Shown piece by piece: positions 42,749 through 53,560 of a stretch of 64,000 nucleotides of DNA (the stretch's first letter is position 1; each line of letters starts with the position of its first letter). Both the position numbers and the translations under genes were made by a program. Below the pieces are notes generated by a model. That model was not told where the DNA came from and did not search any database. It saw nothing but the letters and a program-made list of their open reading frames with translations. Source of the stretch: Paralithodes platypus (lineage: Eukaryota > Arthropoda > Malacostraca > Decapoda > Lithodidae); NCBI GenBank assembly GCA_032716605.1, contig CM064545.1, positions 6,598,463 to 6,662,462 on the forward strand, read 5' to 3'.

Positions 42749-43708
42749 CAGGGTGTTTCATAAATACCTTTCATAAATTTCAGAATGAATAGACCTAGCA
42801 ATAATAAATATACTTTACTATGTGACGGTTTTGGAAATTTCTCATATTTACCGGGATATTACACATTTTAGTTTAAATAGGAAAGTCTAGGGGATGAACA
42901 CAATTAGTAGATTACCATCACCTCAGAACAGCATCACAGCAGAAAATCCACATGCAACAACAACGAGGGGACATCAGGAACGTTTTTCGATTAATGTTTG
43001 GGCCGGTATTCTTGGTGACCATCTAATCGGACCTTTTATGTTACCACAACGACTTCCAGGCAATGTGTACACCAGATTTCTTCAGGATCACTTACCCATA
43101 CTACTTGAAGGTGTGCCTCTCAGAACACGTAGACAAATGTGGTTCATGCAGGATGGGGCTCCAGCTCACTTTGCACGAGGTACGAGGGATTTCCTTAATG
43201 TTATGTACCCTGATAAGTGGATAGGCCGTGGTGGTCCCATCGCCTGGCCACCTAGATCACCGGACCTAACTCCACTTGACTTATATCTTTGGGGACACTT
43301 GAAGAGCAGGGTGTATGCTACACAAATCAACACCCGTCAGCAACTGTGGCAACAAGTTCAAGAGGCATGCAGAGAAGTAAGAAACACACCAAGGATATTT
43401 GAAAGAGTGCGACAGTCTCTTATGCGCCGAGCCCAAGCCTGTATCAACGAGGGTGGGAGAAACTTCGAGCAACTATTGTAAATACTGTAAAATACATTGA
43501 TGTTCAAACATTTATGACAAAATAAAGTAATTGAGGTGATGGTAATCTACTGATCGTTTTCATCCCCTAGACTTTCCTATTTAAACTAAAATGTGTAATA
43601 TCCCGGTAAATATGAGAAATTTCTAAAACCGTCACATAGTAAAGTATATTTATTATTGCTAGGTCTATTCATTCTGAAATTTATGAAAGGCATTTATGAA
43701 ACACCCTG
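42749..43708 (+). mobile_element. DD41D mariner-type transposon, internally deleted
   Basis: 960 bp bounded by TA (42747-42748 and 43709-43710). The TIRs are unusually long: 42749-42927 and 43532-43708, about 178 bp, nearly identical (about eight differences by eye), starting CAGGGTGTTTCATAAAT. The interior encodes the C-terminal two-thirds of a Tc1/mariner-superfamily transposase. Confidence 0.9.
42894..43481 (+). pseudogene. Mariner transposase, DD41D, N-terminus deleted
   Basis: 195 codons open to the natural stop. Motifs: FSINVWAGILGDHLIGPF, MWFMQDGAPAHFARGTRD (second catalytic D, codon 43152), IAWPPRSPDLTPLDLYLWG (third catalytic D, codon 43278), leaving 41 residues between, which is the DD41D pattern. 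The DNA-binding region and first catalytic D are absent: the first 10 codons lie inside the left TIR, and the protein proper begins at about AENPHAT. An internal deletion therefore removed the N-terminus, and this copy cannot be active on its own. Confidence 0.88.
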
Positions 43709-43823
43709 TATAGATATATACCGGTATATATATACAGTATATAGATATACAGTATACAGTATTTATATGTGTGTGTAGAACCTATCAAGTAAGAACATGA
43801 TGAGAAAACAGTTTCAGAGATCT

Positions 43824-43946
43824 TAATTATTATGTTCCTTCCAACAACCAACTATACTCCTAAAATCGATTAATGAAATTTACAAACACATGTGGCAGTC
43901 CGTGGATTCGAATCCAGGATGCTCACACCGAAAATCAACACCTTAT
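43824..43946. repeat. 327-bp tandem repeat, copy 1 (left part)
   Basis: The first 123 bp of a unit whose other copies begin at 49714 and 50041. It ends at CTTAT (43942-43946), the target-site duplication of the Gypsy element inserted here. The rest of copy 1 follows the element at 49505. Confidence 0.9.
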
Positions 43947-44169
43947 TATAATAAAGATGAATGGAGATATAACACCAGTACTCTTCAATCCTTTATTGGC
44001 TAGGGTTGAGTACAGGAGTGCCGAGACGCTGGTTGGTTATGTGAGAGTCTGGTGTGAACTGAAGGACTTGCTGCCTCCACAGGCCTGGGTGCCAGAGGCG
44101 CCCGCAAGTCTAAACTGTCTGTGGTGCCATATGGTGTTGGACAATAGTGGTGTATACATTATTATTATA
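43947..44169 (-). repeat. 3' LTR of Gypsy-2
   Basis: 223 bp. On the element's strand it starts TATAATAATAATGTATAC and ends TTCATCTTTATTATA, so it does not have the usual TG...CA ends. It has an AATAAAG signal-like word. Confidence 0.92.
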
Positions 44170-45298
44170 TCTCCCCCCCCCTATTGGCGTCCGACGAGGC
44201 GATGGTGGAGTCGGGCGGTGTAGGTTGAGTGGAGGACGGTAGACGAAGCTGTCGTAGGAAGCGGCGGTTGCGGAGTGTGGTTCGCCCCGACCCATCCACC
44301 CGGATGGTATACTGGCGGTGTGGATGCACCTCCACTACAGTGCCAGTCTTGTTCCACCGTGTCGGGTTGTTGCCCCCCTGGTTCTGGACGGAGACCCGGT
44401 CACCGACGTGGAGTGGTGATAAAGGCCGGGCTGAAGCATTATAGTATGTGGCTAGGGCAGCGTTACGGTGAAAAAGGGCTGCCTCACGAGCTTCGGCCGA
44501 GAGAAGCCAGTGGGGATGGAGGTGGAGAAGTGCAGGATTGCAGGGGACGTGGTCCCGTAGGGTCCTGCCGAAGAGAAGTTGAGCTGGTGACTTGTCAATG
44601 GTCGAGAGGGGTGTGTTCCTGTATTGGAGGAGGGCGCGGGCTGTGGCGTTGTTGTCTAGAGAGCCAGTGGGGGATGTACAGTCCGCGATGATGCGGCGGG
44701 CTGCTTTAACAGCCAGCTCGGCGCGGCCATTAGACTGAGGGTAGAACGCAGAGCTGACCCGCTGTGACACACCCCAATGTGCCAGGAATTCTTGGAAGTC
44801 CCCGGCTGTAAACTGGGGCCCACCATCGCTCGCCAGTACCCGGGGTGCTCCGTAGTGGGTGAAGAGGGTACGGCACGCCGAGATGAGGTGGTGAGCATCA
44901 CATTTACCTGGTGGCAGGTAGAAGATGTGGACATTGCTGGAGAAGCGATCGACGTAGACCAGGTAGTGTTTGCCCTGGTGCTGAAAAAAATCGGCGGCTA
45001 CCTGGTCGTATGGCCATTGGGGTGGGTCAGATGACATGAGTGGCTCTTTCGGCTGGGACGGGGCGTGGGCGCGGCACTAGTGGCAGGTATCCAGGCAGTT
45101 GCGTAGGTCCTTGTCAATACCTGGCCAGTAAACACTCGCACGTGCACGGGCCTTCATGCCAGTCATACCCTGATGAGCTGAGTGAAGGGCCTCGAGAACT
45201 CTGGACCGAAGATGATGGGGGATGACTGGTCGTTGATCCATGAGGGCTACCCCGTCGACGGAAGTGAGGCGGTCTCTAACACCCCAGAACTGTCGTAG
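44165..45298 (-). pseudogene. Gypsy-2 integrase region
   Basis: Same frame as the upstream polyprotein but after a TAA at 45299-45301, and again interrupted by a TAG at 45079-45081 inside the zinc domain. The zinc domain is visible (ALHSAHQG, RASVYWPGIDKDL, CLDTCH). The catalytic core in the 44165-45037 frame: YDQVAADFFQHQGKHYLV (first D), VLASDGGPQFTAGDFQ (second D) and SNGRAELAVKAARRI (E). The C-terminal region, DRVSVQNQGGNNPTRWNKTG then TVVEVHPHRQYTIRVDG, is a typical end. No chromodomain. Two in-frame stops without frameshift are the only breaks in pol. Confidence 0.9.
44170..44185 (-). promoter_or_regulatory. Polypurine tract of Gypsy-2
   Basis: On the minus strand AGGGGGGGGGAGA directly precedes the 3' LTR (plus-strand 'tctcccccccccta'). 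Confidence 0.85.
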
Positions 45299-48200
45299 TT
45301 ATGGGGCGGTCGCCTCTCTGGAGTCCGGGAAGCCCTCGGGGATGGTCTGAAGAAGGGAGGTATACTCGCTGTCTTGTTGGCCAGCAGATTTAAGGTCAGA
45401 CCATGATACAACTGGGTCAGGTATGGCGGTGAGCATGGTGAGGGAGGCCAAGGCAACTGAGTGGATATCGAGCTCGCTGGCGGCCGCACTATGCACATCA
45501 TGGGCATCCGCGGAGGGCCTGGTCGGGTAGCGGGAGACAGCGTCAGGGCCGCGGTGCCATTTGCCAGGCGTATGTTGAATGATGAACTGGTATCGTAGGG
45601 TACGTTCCTTAATCTTGAACAGGCGAGGGTTTGGTATGTTGTCAAGGGACCGGTCGTTAAGGATGTGCAGTAGAGGTCTGTGGTCCACGACGACAACGAG
45701 GTCAGGGCAGCCCAGGACAAACATTCTGCATCTGTCAAGGGCGTCAGCCACTGCTAAAGCCTCGCCTTCGACGGGTGCGTAGTGGGACTCCGCAGGTGTG
45801 GTAAAACGGGAGCCGGCGAAGACAAGTTTCCAACCGACCTTGCAACAGGTGGGGGCAGATGCGGTGGGGCAGGAACAATGTTGTTGGAATAGGAGGAAGC
45901 CAAGGCCGGTTTTGCTCCAGTCTGTGGCGAGGCACGTGGGTCTGCCGATCTCGAAGGAGCAGACCCCTTCCTCAAACAGGTGTGTGATGTGGTCCTTAGA
46001 TGTGGCAAAGGTACGGTCGAGTGCCTCATCCCAGTGGAAGGGGGTTTTGGACTGCACAAGTTCCCGGAAGGGCGCCATTTCCGGTTTGATGCTGAAGGCC
46101 CAGGCGACCTGTGCAACGAGACCAAACCACGACCGGGCTCCTGTGTTGTCTGTGGGCGTGGGAAAGTCACGGATGGCCTTAATCATGGACGTGCATGGCT
46201 TAATTCCAGTGTCTGTGATGGTGAGTCCGGCGAAGTCAACTGAAGGGGAGGCGAAGGTAAACTTGTCAGGGTTGAAAGTGACACCGTTGGTTGCACAGAG
46301 GGCCAGGTAATCAAAAGTGTGCCAAAATGCCTCCTCGACTGAAGAGTCACACAAAAGGGAGTCGTCGACACACTTCACCTTACGAGGGACAGCCTGTATG
46401 ATTGCGTCGAAGCGTCGGGTATAGGCGTCGCCAGCTGCCAAGTAACCTTGAGGGGCTCTGATATACCTGTAACGGCCAAATTCCGTGATAAAGGTCGTAG
46501 CCTCCCTGCTGGATTCGTCGAGTAAAACAGCATGGTATCCATTCCAGGCGTCTAGGACCGTCTTATGAGTGCCTGCAGGGATGGATTGGGCCAAGTTGAA
46601 TGGGCTCGGGGTGTGATGTGTCTCCCGAAGGCAGGCGTGGTTGAGTGCCTGCAGGTCAACTGTACGGCGGGGTTGTCCAGTTTTCTTGGCGACCACCACC
46701 ATCCTAGAACACCAGGTAGTAGGGGTACCAATGGGGACAGGCTCAATAATGCCCAGTGCGACGTCCCTGTCGAGATCTGCTTTGACCTGGGCCTTCCAAT
46801 GATGTGGTATAGGGGCAGGGGTGTGCACGGCACGTGGAGATGCGCCAGGCTTGATGTGGATGTGCATGGGAGGGCCAGACATCGTGGGGAGTGGGCCGCT
46901 GGTGGTGTTAAATGCTGAAGATGCAAACTGTGACAAGAACCAGTCACGAAGGTCAGACAGGTGCAGGTCGTTAGGTGGGAAGGGGAGGGAAGTGGGCCGG
47001 TGTGGTGGAGGGGTCCTGGTCAAGGTGGGTGGTGGTTGGGCTGTGTGGGCGGCCATGCAGGGGGTAGGTGTGGGGAAGTCGGGAGGGATGATATGTAGTG
47101 CCCTACAAGCTGACATGCTAATAAATAACAGTGACTGTGCTTGAATAATAAAAATATCATCATCAGTAGTGTAGGGGGTGCCGGCAACGTCGGTGGCGGT
47201 AATGGTAGTCGGCATATAATCCAGGACCTGGAGAGTGTGACCCCCCACGGCCGTGATCCGTTGGTGAGTAGGCTGTAGGTGGTGGCGTTGGAGGCCCAGT
47301 GCCCGTAGTAATTGCAAACCAGCCACAGATACTTGGTCGCCCGTGTCAGGGTGGGCCGTGACGCTGGTGGGGTGAGAGTGGGGCGACATGGCAGTAGAAA
47401 TGGTAATGGGCAAGGAGGGGAGCCGTGCAGGTGGTGGTTTGTTAACAGCCTGTTTGATAGTACCAATGATAACAGCAGCGGATGAAGGTGAGGGCGTGGA
47501 GTGACAAACTGTGGAGTAATGGTTGAGTTTGTTGCACGACGGGCAGGTCTTGCCCCAAGCAGGGCATTTGGATGGGCGTTCGGCTCGAGAGTGTGTGGAT
47601 AGGCCGCACCCACTGCACTGGGAAGAGGTGGATTTACAAACCTTGGCAAAGTGGTTAGGTTTATTACACGCCGTGCAGGTCTTGCCCCATGCAGGACACT
47701 TTGAAGATCGTTGGGCTTGTGAATGTGAAGATAGGCCACACCCGGAGCAACGTGTGGGAGATGAAGTGGGGCCGACGTGGGGAGGTGGTGGGGCGGGCGA
47801 CGGGGGCTGAGTGGGTTGGGCGGGGGGCTGGATAGGGGCGGGGCGTGGGTAAGTACTCTTGAGACGCTGGTATGGTGATTTCACAGCATGTACCCCCGGT
47901 TGCATTGCCGTCTGATCGAGTGCCGCAGATTCGAACCCCACACAGTAGTTGATAACATCTTGTAAGGTAGGTAGGGTGCGGTCTTTAGTTAAAACATCTT
48001 GCTGAAGGGACGAATCACTAATCCCGATAGTCACTTGGTCCCATATGTGTTCGTCAGACACATCAGTGTGGCAACAGGGGCAGGTAAAGCCACAGTCCAA
48101 AGTGGCCTCCGTAATACGTGTGACGTAGTCCCGGATCTGTTCAGTAGGTTGTTGGAGAAGAGACCGGAAGTGGTGGCGAGCGGCTGCGCGGTTCCGTTGT

Positions 48201-48711
48201 CGGTGGACGAGTTGTGTGATGAGAGTTGCTAGGTCGATTTCTGGCAATGAGGAGAACGTCTGATTGTGAGCAAATATGGCGCTCTGAAGGGCAGGGTCGC
48301 ACGTCTGGTAGAGCTCGATGGTAGCCTCGTGAGGTGGTAGAAGGATGAGCCGCTTGTAGACCTCCCAATCAGCCCAGAATTTGCGTAGGGCGTGTCCCAG
48401 CATATGTAAAGTGGCCTGGGGCCGCGTAGGGGCAGCCCGGCGGGGCGGGGCGGGGTGTGGCTGGGCTGGGTAGGAAGGGACTTGAGGTGGTGGTGGTATG
48501 ATGACGTCATGCGCAGAAGGGGCTGCGCCGTGAGGGTTGGTGCCAGCCGTACGATAGCCAGGGGGGGCATAATGGCCGCCGTAATACCGACCGTCGCTAC
48601 CGACACCAGTGTGGGCCTGGCCGTCAGTTGGGGAGGGTGTGGGATATTCACTCTTGAGAGGGTGGGTAAGGGGATTAGTCATGTTCATATGTAATAAAGA
48701 CGTGGGGAATA
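45299..48711 (-). CDS. Gypsy-2 gag C-terminus, protease, RT and RNase H
   Basis: The genuine part of a 1266-codon frame that runs to 49099 (upstream of the 33-bp repeat this frame is a shadow). In order: the capsid region (LRKFWADWEVYKRL, IWDQVTIGISDSSLQQDVL); Cys-rich knuckles (CSGCGLSSHSQ, CTACNKPNHFAKVC, CSGCGLSTHSR, CPSCNKLNHYSTVC), a duplicated pair; protease TAHPDTGDQVSVAG (about 47345); RT with WCSRMVVVAKKTGQPRRTVD, TVLDAWNGYHAVLL, FGRYRYIRAPQGYLAAGDAY and VKCVDDSLLCDS (box VDD, about 46368); RNase H with CLATDWSKTGLGF, EGEALAVADALD and VVVVDHRPLL. The type resembles K02A2.6-like animal Gypsy pol. Confidence 0.92.
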
Positions 48712-49250
48712 ACTGGCATATGGTGGGGCACTGAGACATGGGTAACTGGCATATGGTGGGGCACTGAGACATGGGTAGCTGGCATATGGTGGGGCACTGA
48801 GACATGGGTAACTGGCATATGGTGGGGCACTGAGACATGGGGAGATGTATGAGGTGTGGGTGTCTGTGTAGAGGGATGAATAAGTGTATCACTGGTGGGG
48901 CGTGAGGCAAAGGATGGGTCAGCCTGGTGGGTAACATTACTGGCCTGGGGCTGATGTTGTAGAGGCTGGTGGGGCTGGAGATCCTGGCGGGGCGGTGGTG
49001 GAGCTGTCGCGGGGCGATGTTGTAGTTGTAGATGCTGCTGGTCCTGGTGATGCTGTAGAAAGGTGGCGATACTCGATTGGAGGGCGTCGATCCTTTCATT
49101 CAAGTAGATGATGGATGGGTATGGAGACAGGGCATCGGGCAATGAAGGCTCGACCGGTTGGGAGGTAGATGTAGCCGGGTAGGGACCGCATGGCGGCAAG
49201 CCGGCTTCCACAGCAGCTGCAGCCTCAGCTAGGTAGTGCAGGTTCTCCAT
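48675..49250 (-). pseudogene. Gypsy-2 gag N-terminus
   Basis: Starts at ATG 49248-49250, 32 bp after the LTR: MENLHYLAEAAAAVEAG, then a Pro/Gln-rich region (FLQHHQDQQHLQLQHR, PPPPRQDLQPHQPLQ) and four VSVPHHMPVTH-type 11-residue repeats. It is in a different frame from the polyprotein, so the frame shifts in or next to the repeat at 48712-48843. Whether this is decay or a natural frameshift site cannot be told from one copy. Confidence 0.82.
48712..48843. repeat. 33-bp tandem repeat in Gypsy-2 gag
   Basis: Four units start at 48712, 48745, 48778 and 48811 ('actggcatatggtggggc', 'actgagacatggg'). 33 bp is 11 codons, so unit gain or loss keeps the frame. Confidence 0.93.
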
Positions 49251-49261
49251 GTAGGTTCAGA

Positions 49262-49281
49262 TACTGATATACACTGCGCCA
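49262..49281 (-). promoter_or_regulatory. Primer-binding site of Gypsy-2
   Basis: On the minus strand the LTR end (...TTTATTATA) is followed at once by TGGCGCAGTGTATATCAG. The TGG start fits pairing with a tRNA 3' CCA; the tRNA is not identified. Confidence 0.75.
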
Positions 49282-49504
49282 TATAATAAAGATGAATGGA
49301 GATATAACACCAGTACTCTTCAATCCTTTATTGGGTAGGGTTGAGTACAGGAGCGCCGAGACGCTGGTTGGTTATGTGAGAGTCTGGTGTGAACTGAAGG
49401 ACTTGCTGCCTCCACAGGCCTGGGTGCCAGAGGCGCCCGCAAGTCTAAAGTGTCTGTGGTGCCATATGGTGTTGGACAATAGTGGTGTATACATTATTAT
49501 TATA
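49282..49504 (-). repeat. 5' LTR of Gypsy-2
   Basis: 223 bp, matching 43947-44169 except for three substitutions seen by eye (near 49335, 49355 and 49450). CTTAT follows at 49505-49509. Confidence 0.92.
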
Positions 49505-50290
49505 CTTATGCATCGCACCACGAAGACAGTTAAAGAATGGTGGACACTGCCTACGATTTATTATGCAACTTCGAATCCTGCATATCAATCTAAGCATGTA
49601 CACACATCCCAACTGCAACTCACGTAGGCTATGCATATGTGAATGGAAAGAGCAATTAATGGGGCCTTAACCACTAGGGAAGTCCTCTCGATAAATTACC
49701 CCTGAACCAATATCAATTATTATGTTCCTTCCAACAACCAACTATACTCCTAAAATCGATTAATGAAATTTACAAACACATGTGGCAGTCCGTGGATTCG
49801 AATCCAGGATGCTCACACCGAAAATCAACACCTTATGCATCGCACCACGAAGACAGTTAAAGAATGGTGGACACTGCCTACGATTTATTATGCAACTTCG
49901 AATCCTGCATATCAATCTAAGCATGTACACACATCCCAACTGCAACTCACGTAGGCTATGCATATGTGAATGGAAAGAGCAATTAATGGGGCCTTAACCA
50001 CTAGGGAAGTCCTCTCGATAAATTACCCCTGAACCAATATCAATTATTATGTTCCTTCCAACAACCAACTATACTCATAAAATCGATTAATGAAATTTAC
50101 AAACACATGTGGCAGTCCGTGGATTCGAATCCAGGATGCTCACACCGAAAATCAACACCTTATGCATCGCACCACGAAGACAGTTAAAAAATGGTGGACA
50201 CTGCCTACGATTTATTATGCAACTTCGAATCCTGCATATCAATCTAAGCATGTACACACATCCCAACTGCAACTCACGTAGGCTATGCAT
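49505..50290. repeat. 327-bp tandem repeat, end of copy 1, copies 2 and 3
   Basis: Copy 1 continues (49505-49713), copy 2 is 49714-50040 and copy 3 starts at 50041 and breaks off near 50290. Copies differ by only a few bases (for example 'actcctaaaatcg' against 'actcataaaatcg'). Each unit holds a palindromic B-box-like GGATTCGAATCC, and on the minus strand a weak A-box-like word lies about 45 bp upstream of it ('tggtgcgatgc'), so the unit may contain a tRNA-like SINE. Short frames of 63-71 codons are the same repeat read three times. Confidence 0.92.
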
Positions 50291-50822
50291 AATAAAAGGA
50301 AAATTGCTTATGATTGGGCGTTAGGGTGGGACCCAAATTTGGTGTTTGTGTTTAAGAGTCCGATTGTGTGAGTACATGTGTGCGTTTCTGTATGTGTGCA
50401 TATATTCAGTATGCTATGTTTGTGGTTGTGTACACCCACACCAGTTTCTTTTTATGCATCCTTTGCAACAACATTCATAATGTTTGTTTCTACCTTTAAT
50501 ATATTTATTTCATATTTTAATCTTGATTTTAGTTTTCACCAACATCATAATCATCATCATCATCATCCATTGTTCTTTGCCTTCCTTGATTTCCTTTATT
50601 TTTTACCTCCTCCTCTTCTAACGTATTACTCTGTTTATTTACTTCCTTCGATTCTCCAATCTTCTTTTTCTCTCACGTATGCCTTCTAGCTCTTTCCTCC
50701 TCATGTCTTCTTCTTCTTCTTCTTCTTCTTCTTCTTCTTTTTCTTCTTCTTCCACTTCATACCTGGGTCAATCTACCAATGTAGTGATGTATCGGCTTGA
50801 CATACTGGACACATTTCAATTT

Positions 50823-50857
<35 letters not shown>

Positions 50858-51256
50858 CATTTTGTCTTTATGTTCTGTAGTACTTATTTTCCAATTCTAA
50901 GTATCCTACTAAGGTGGGAATAATTCGACAGTTGTTCAGAAGTTCGTACCTTTTTTTAACAAACTCCCTGGTAGCATATATTCTACTTAGCAATTGATTC
51001 TCTGTTCGGGCCAAAATGAGTTCAACCCACAGATTGACTAATATCGTCGACCCAATATAGATTGTACGTTGGAACTCTTAAGTTCCCGTTACCACTTATT
51101 TGGATACCCGTTATTCAGGCATTGACTCACTCCGACTTCGATTCAAAGGCACATCACTAATCTCCGAAATATTATGACAAACTTTACCGAGTCTCAGTAT
51201 GTCCAATCATAAGACCAAGGCTTTAAGAAATATAATCCCTATTTCCCTATCCTTAT

Positions 51257-51306
<50 letters not shown>

Positions 51307-51629
51307 TGTCTCTTATCTTAAATTAAGTAAATATGTACCCGTAGGCAGTTTCGCTAAGATAATCCTATCCCGGAGTGTCTTCACTCTGGCTTCCTATTTA
51401 TCAGATAAATTAAATCAATAACACTGATACCACTTATATTACTGTATAACCCAAATCATATATTTCATTACATTGTCCGATATAATCACTATTTCAGAAA
51501 TACCCATATCACCAATACAATATTCAACACTTGATTACCTCCTAGATCAGGGTTACAATATCCGACTCAATATTTAACTCAATTTATACTTATATCATGA
51601 TAACTATATTTACTAACTCACTAACTACT
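50291..51629. other. Spacer with simple repeats
   Basis: (CAT/ATC)n at about 50546-50568, (TTC)n at about 50706-50752, (TTA)n at about 50826-50858 and (TA)n at about 51266-51303. No gene recognised between them. Confidence 0.65.
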
Positions 51630-51999
51630 TTTTTTTCTTCTATATTCCAACTACTCCCTCTCGGGCATAGGCTGAGAGCCTGCACACTCAACCGCTGAAA
51701 ACGGTGAGGCCCATGAGGTCTTGTTCCAGTCTAGGGAGTGAGACATGCGAAGCACCCCGGCTGGCTCGAAGCAATCCCATCTCTGAAGCTGCTCCGCCTC
51801 CGCGCTTCAGTCTCATTCCCCAGACTCGGACCCTCACTCTCAGAACGCCACCTATTGAGCAATTAACTCACTAGGCATTGCCCCCCTGTAGCATATTTTG
51901 AATATGGGAATATTCATACAGTGCTATTTAATCAGGGAACAATGAGGGTATTTTTGTTTGGCATTTCGGCGTGCTGTGGTAATGCACTGAAACTAGGTA
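51630..51999 (-). mobile_element. SINE-A copy d, body part
   Basis: The minus-strand SINE-A body from its A-tail ('ttttttttcttctatattcc') to 'gcactgaaactaggta'. It is interrupted here by the Tc1-like element; the head continues at 54780-54893. Confidence 0.88.
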
Positions 52000-53298
52000 C
52001 AGTCTACGACAGAACTTGTTGTCATGGCCTGAGGCAATGTGTTAGTTCACTTATCATTTAATAGATGGCCCTTTAATCGTTTCTAATAAAAGGGAGCGGG
52101 GTTAATATAGAGGTTGGAAGGAGGAGGAGTCAATCGTGTGTGTGTGTGTGTTTTAGAACAGCACGAAGAATAAGTTTATTTTAACATAACACACAGGCTA
52201 TATTATGAGATTAGCCCATGCCGGATCACAAATAAGTAACACACATCAGGTGTTGCGTTATTTATGGAATTTAATATACAGACAATCAAGTTTCTATCCT
52301 TCGAACTTCCCATTCCCCCTCCTCCCCTTCTCTCTGCTGCCTTCCCCTCTCTCTCCCCTTCTCTCTTTTTCTCTCCCCCTTCTCTCTCCTAACCGAATAT
52401 ATAATTTTCCTCATCATCGTGTTCAAAGCTGTCCATAAAAATTACTTTGGTGTTTTAATAATACTGTTCTTTTTACCTTTACTGATTCTCAATTATTAAC
52501 TCGTCTTCTATTCTTTACCTTATACAATGTGTTATAGAAAATAAATAGATATGCTCCGTTGCAAAACACTCAAAGTTGCCAACCTTGGCGTCCTGGTTAG
52601 TGTAAACAATCGTATAAATATATAAGTAATTGAAACGGGATGTTACAATCCACGCATCAAGACAGGTTGGATCACATTGTAATCTAGTTTGGACCAAATT
52701 ATAACCAAATATATATATCATAAAGACAAGATAATATCGGCTCAGTTAGAGAAAACACTGTAGATGAGCCGAAACGCGTTTCTTTGTAATAAAAACTAAA
52801 ATTATATTAGAGTAAATATTTTGTTATTCCATACCACTATTCACAGCACTGTGGTTGACCAATTCATAATCTACCTTAACATATAATATGACACGCTATG
52901 ATTATTGCATTATATTTTTTCAGTGGATTCTTAATTACTAGCTTAATTACTGTGGCTTCCCATTATCAGTAAACAGTTCGGCGCTACCCATTGTAATGAT
53001 TTACTATAAAGTAAGTCATCGAATTGAACAATTAACGATAATCCAAGCAATCTGGTTATGTTGTTTTAAAGTTGATATAAATTATTTAGGTTTTTATATT
53101 TTTACTTCGAATTGTTTAAATTATCGTCCAAACATAATTAAAAGTATACTATAGCTCTGTGTATGTTACCTTGAATGTAATTTAATATGTATTATTTCAC
53201 CATCAATATGTTACGGTGAACATTGGAAACACATACACATTATATAATATATATAAAGGGATCTTAAATGTAAACATTTACAATTTATATTTATTCAA

Positions 53299-53560
53299 TC
53301 AATATGATCTCCACCCACAAGCTGCATCAACTACCTCCTGTATTCTCGTTGGAGCTGATTTAAAACTTTCCCAACTTATATTAGGGCGGCGACGTATCCC
53401 CCCCCCCCCCCCCCGATCCCACTCCTCCCGCCCTTTCCAATCCTAACCTGGACCACATTCCACTCCATGCCATGATGGCCCACAAATTCTCTATTGGGTT
53501 CATGTCACACACCCTTGTGGACCAGCTAAACCCCGGATGGGGTCAGGTGAAGGTATTAAA
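53299..53560 (-). pseudogene. Tc1-like transposase, C-terminal relic
   Basis: The minus strand reads DMNPIENLWAIM (the SPDLNPIENLW motif with the third catalytic position nearby) and, after a C-run (G-run on this strand), ESFKSAPTRIQEVVDAACG and a stop at 53299-53301, matching the usual end of Tc1 transposases. The upstream catalytic domain is not recognisable in 53560-54440, so most of the gene is lost or replaced. Confidence 0.75.

Larger units (their letters stand above)
43947..49504 (-). mobile_element. Ty3/Gypsy LTR retrotransposon (Gypsy-2)
   Basis: A 5558-bp minus-strand element: LTR (49282-49504), primer site, gag (49250 down), zinc knuckles, protease, RT, RNase H, integrase (ending near 44165), polypurine tract and LTR (43947-44169). 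The 5-bp duplication is CTTAT (43942-43946 and 49505-49509). The empty site is preserved in repeat copies 2 and 3, which proves the insertion. The conventional Gypsy order is PR-RT-RH-INT. The LTRs differ at only three positions by eye, so the insertion is young. Confidence 0.93.

Noticed and set aside
47020..49099. Several antisense or alternative-frame ORFs over Gypsy-2 gag-pol, and the first ~130 codons of the 1266-codon frame
   Set aside because: Shadow frames of GC-rich coding sequence; upstream of the 33-bp repeat the real gag frame is the one starting at 49250.
50378..50900. Plus-strand frames of 103 and 73 codons
   Set aside because: Formed by (CAT)n, (TTC)n and (TTA)n simple repeats.
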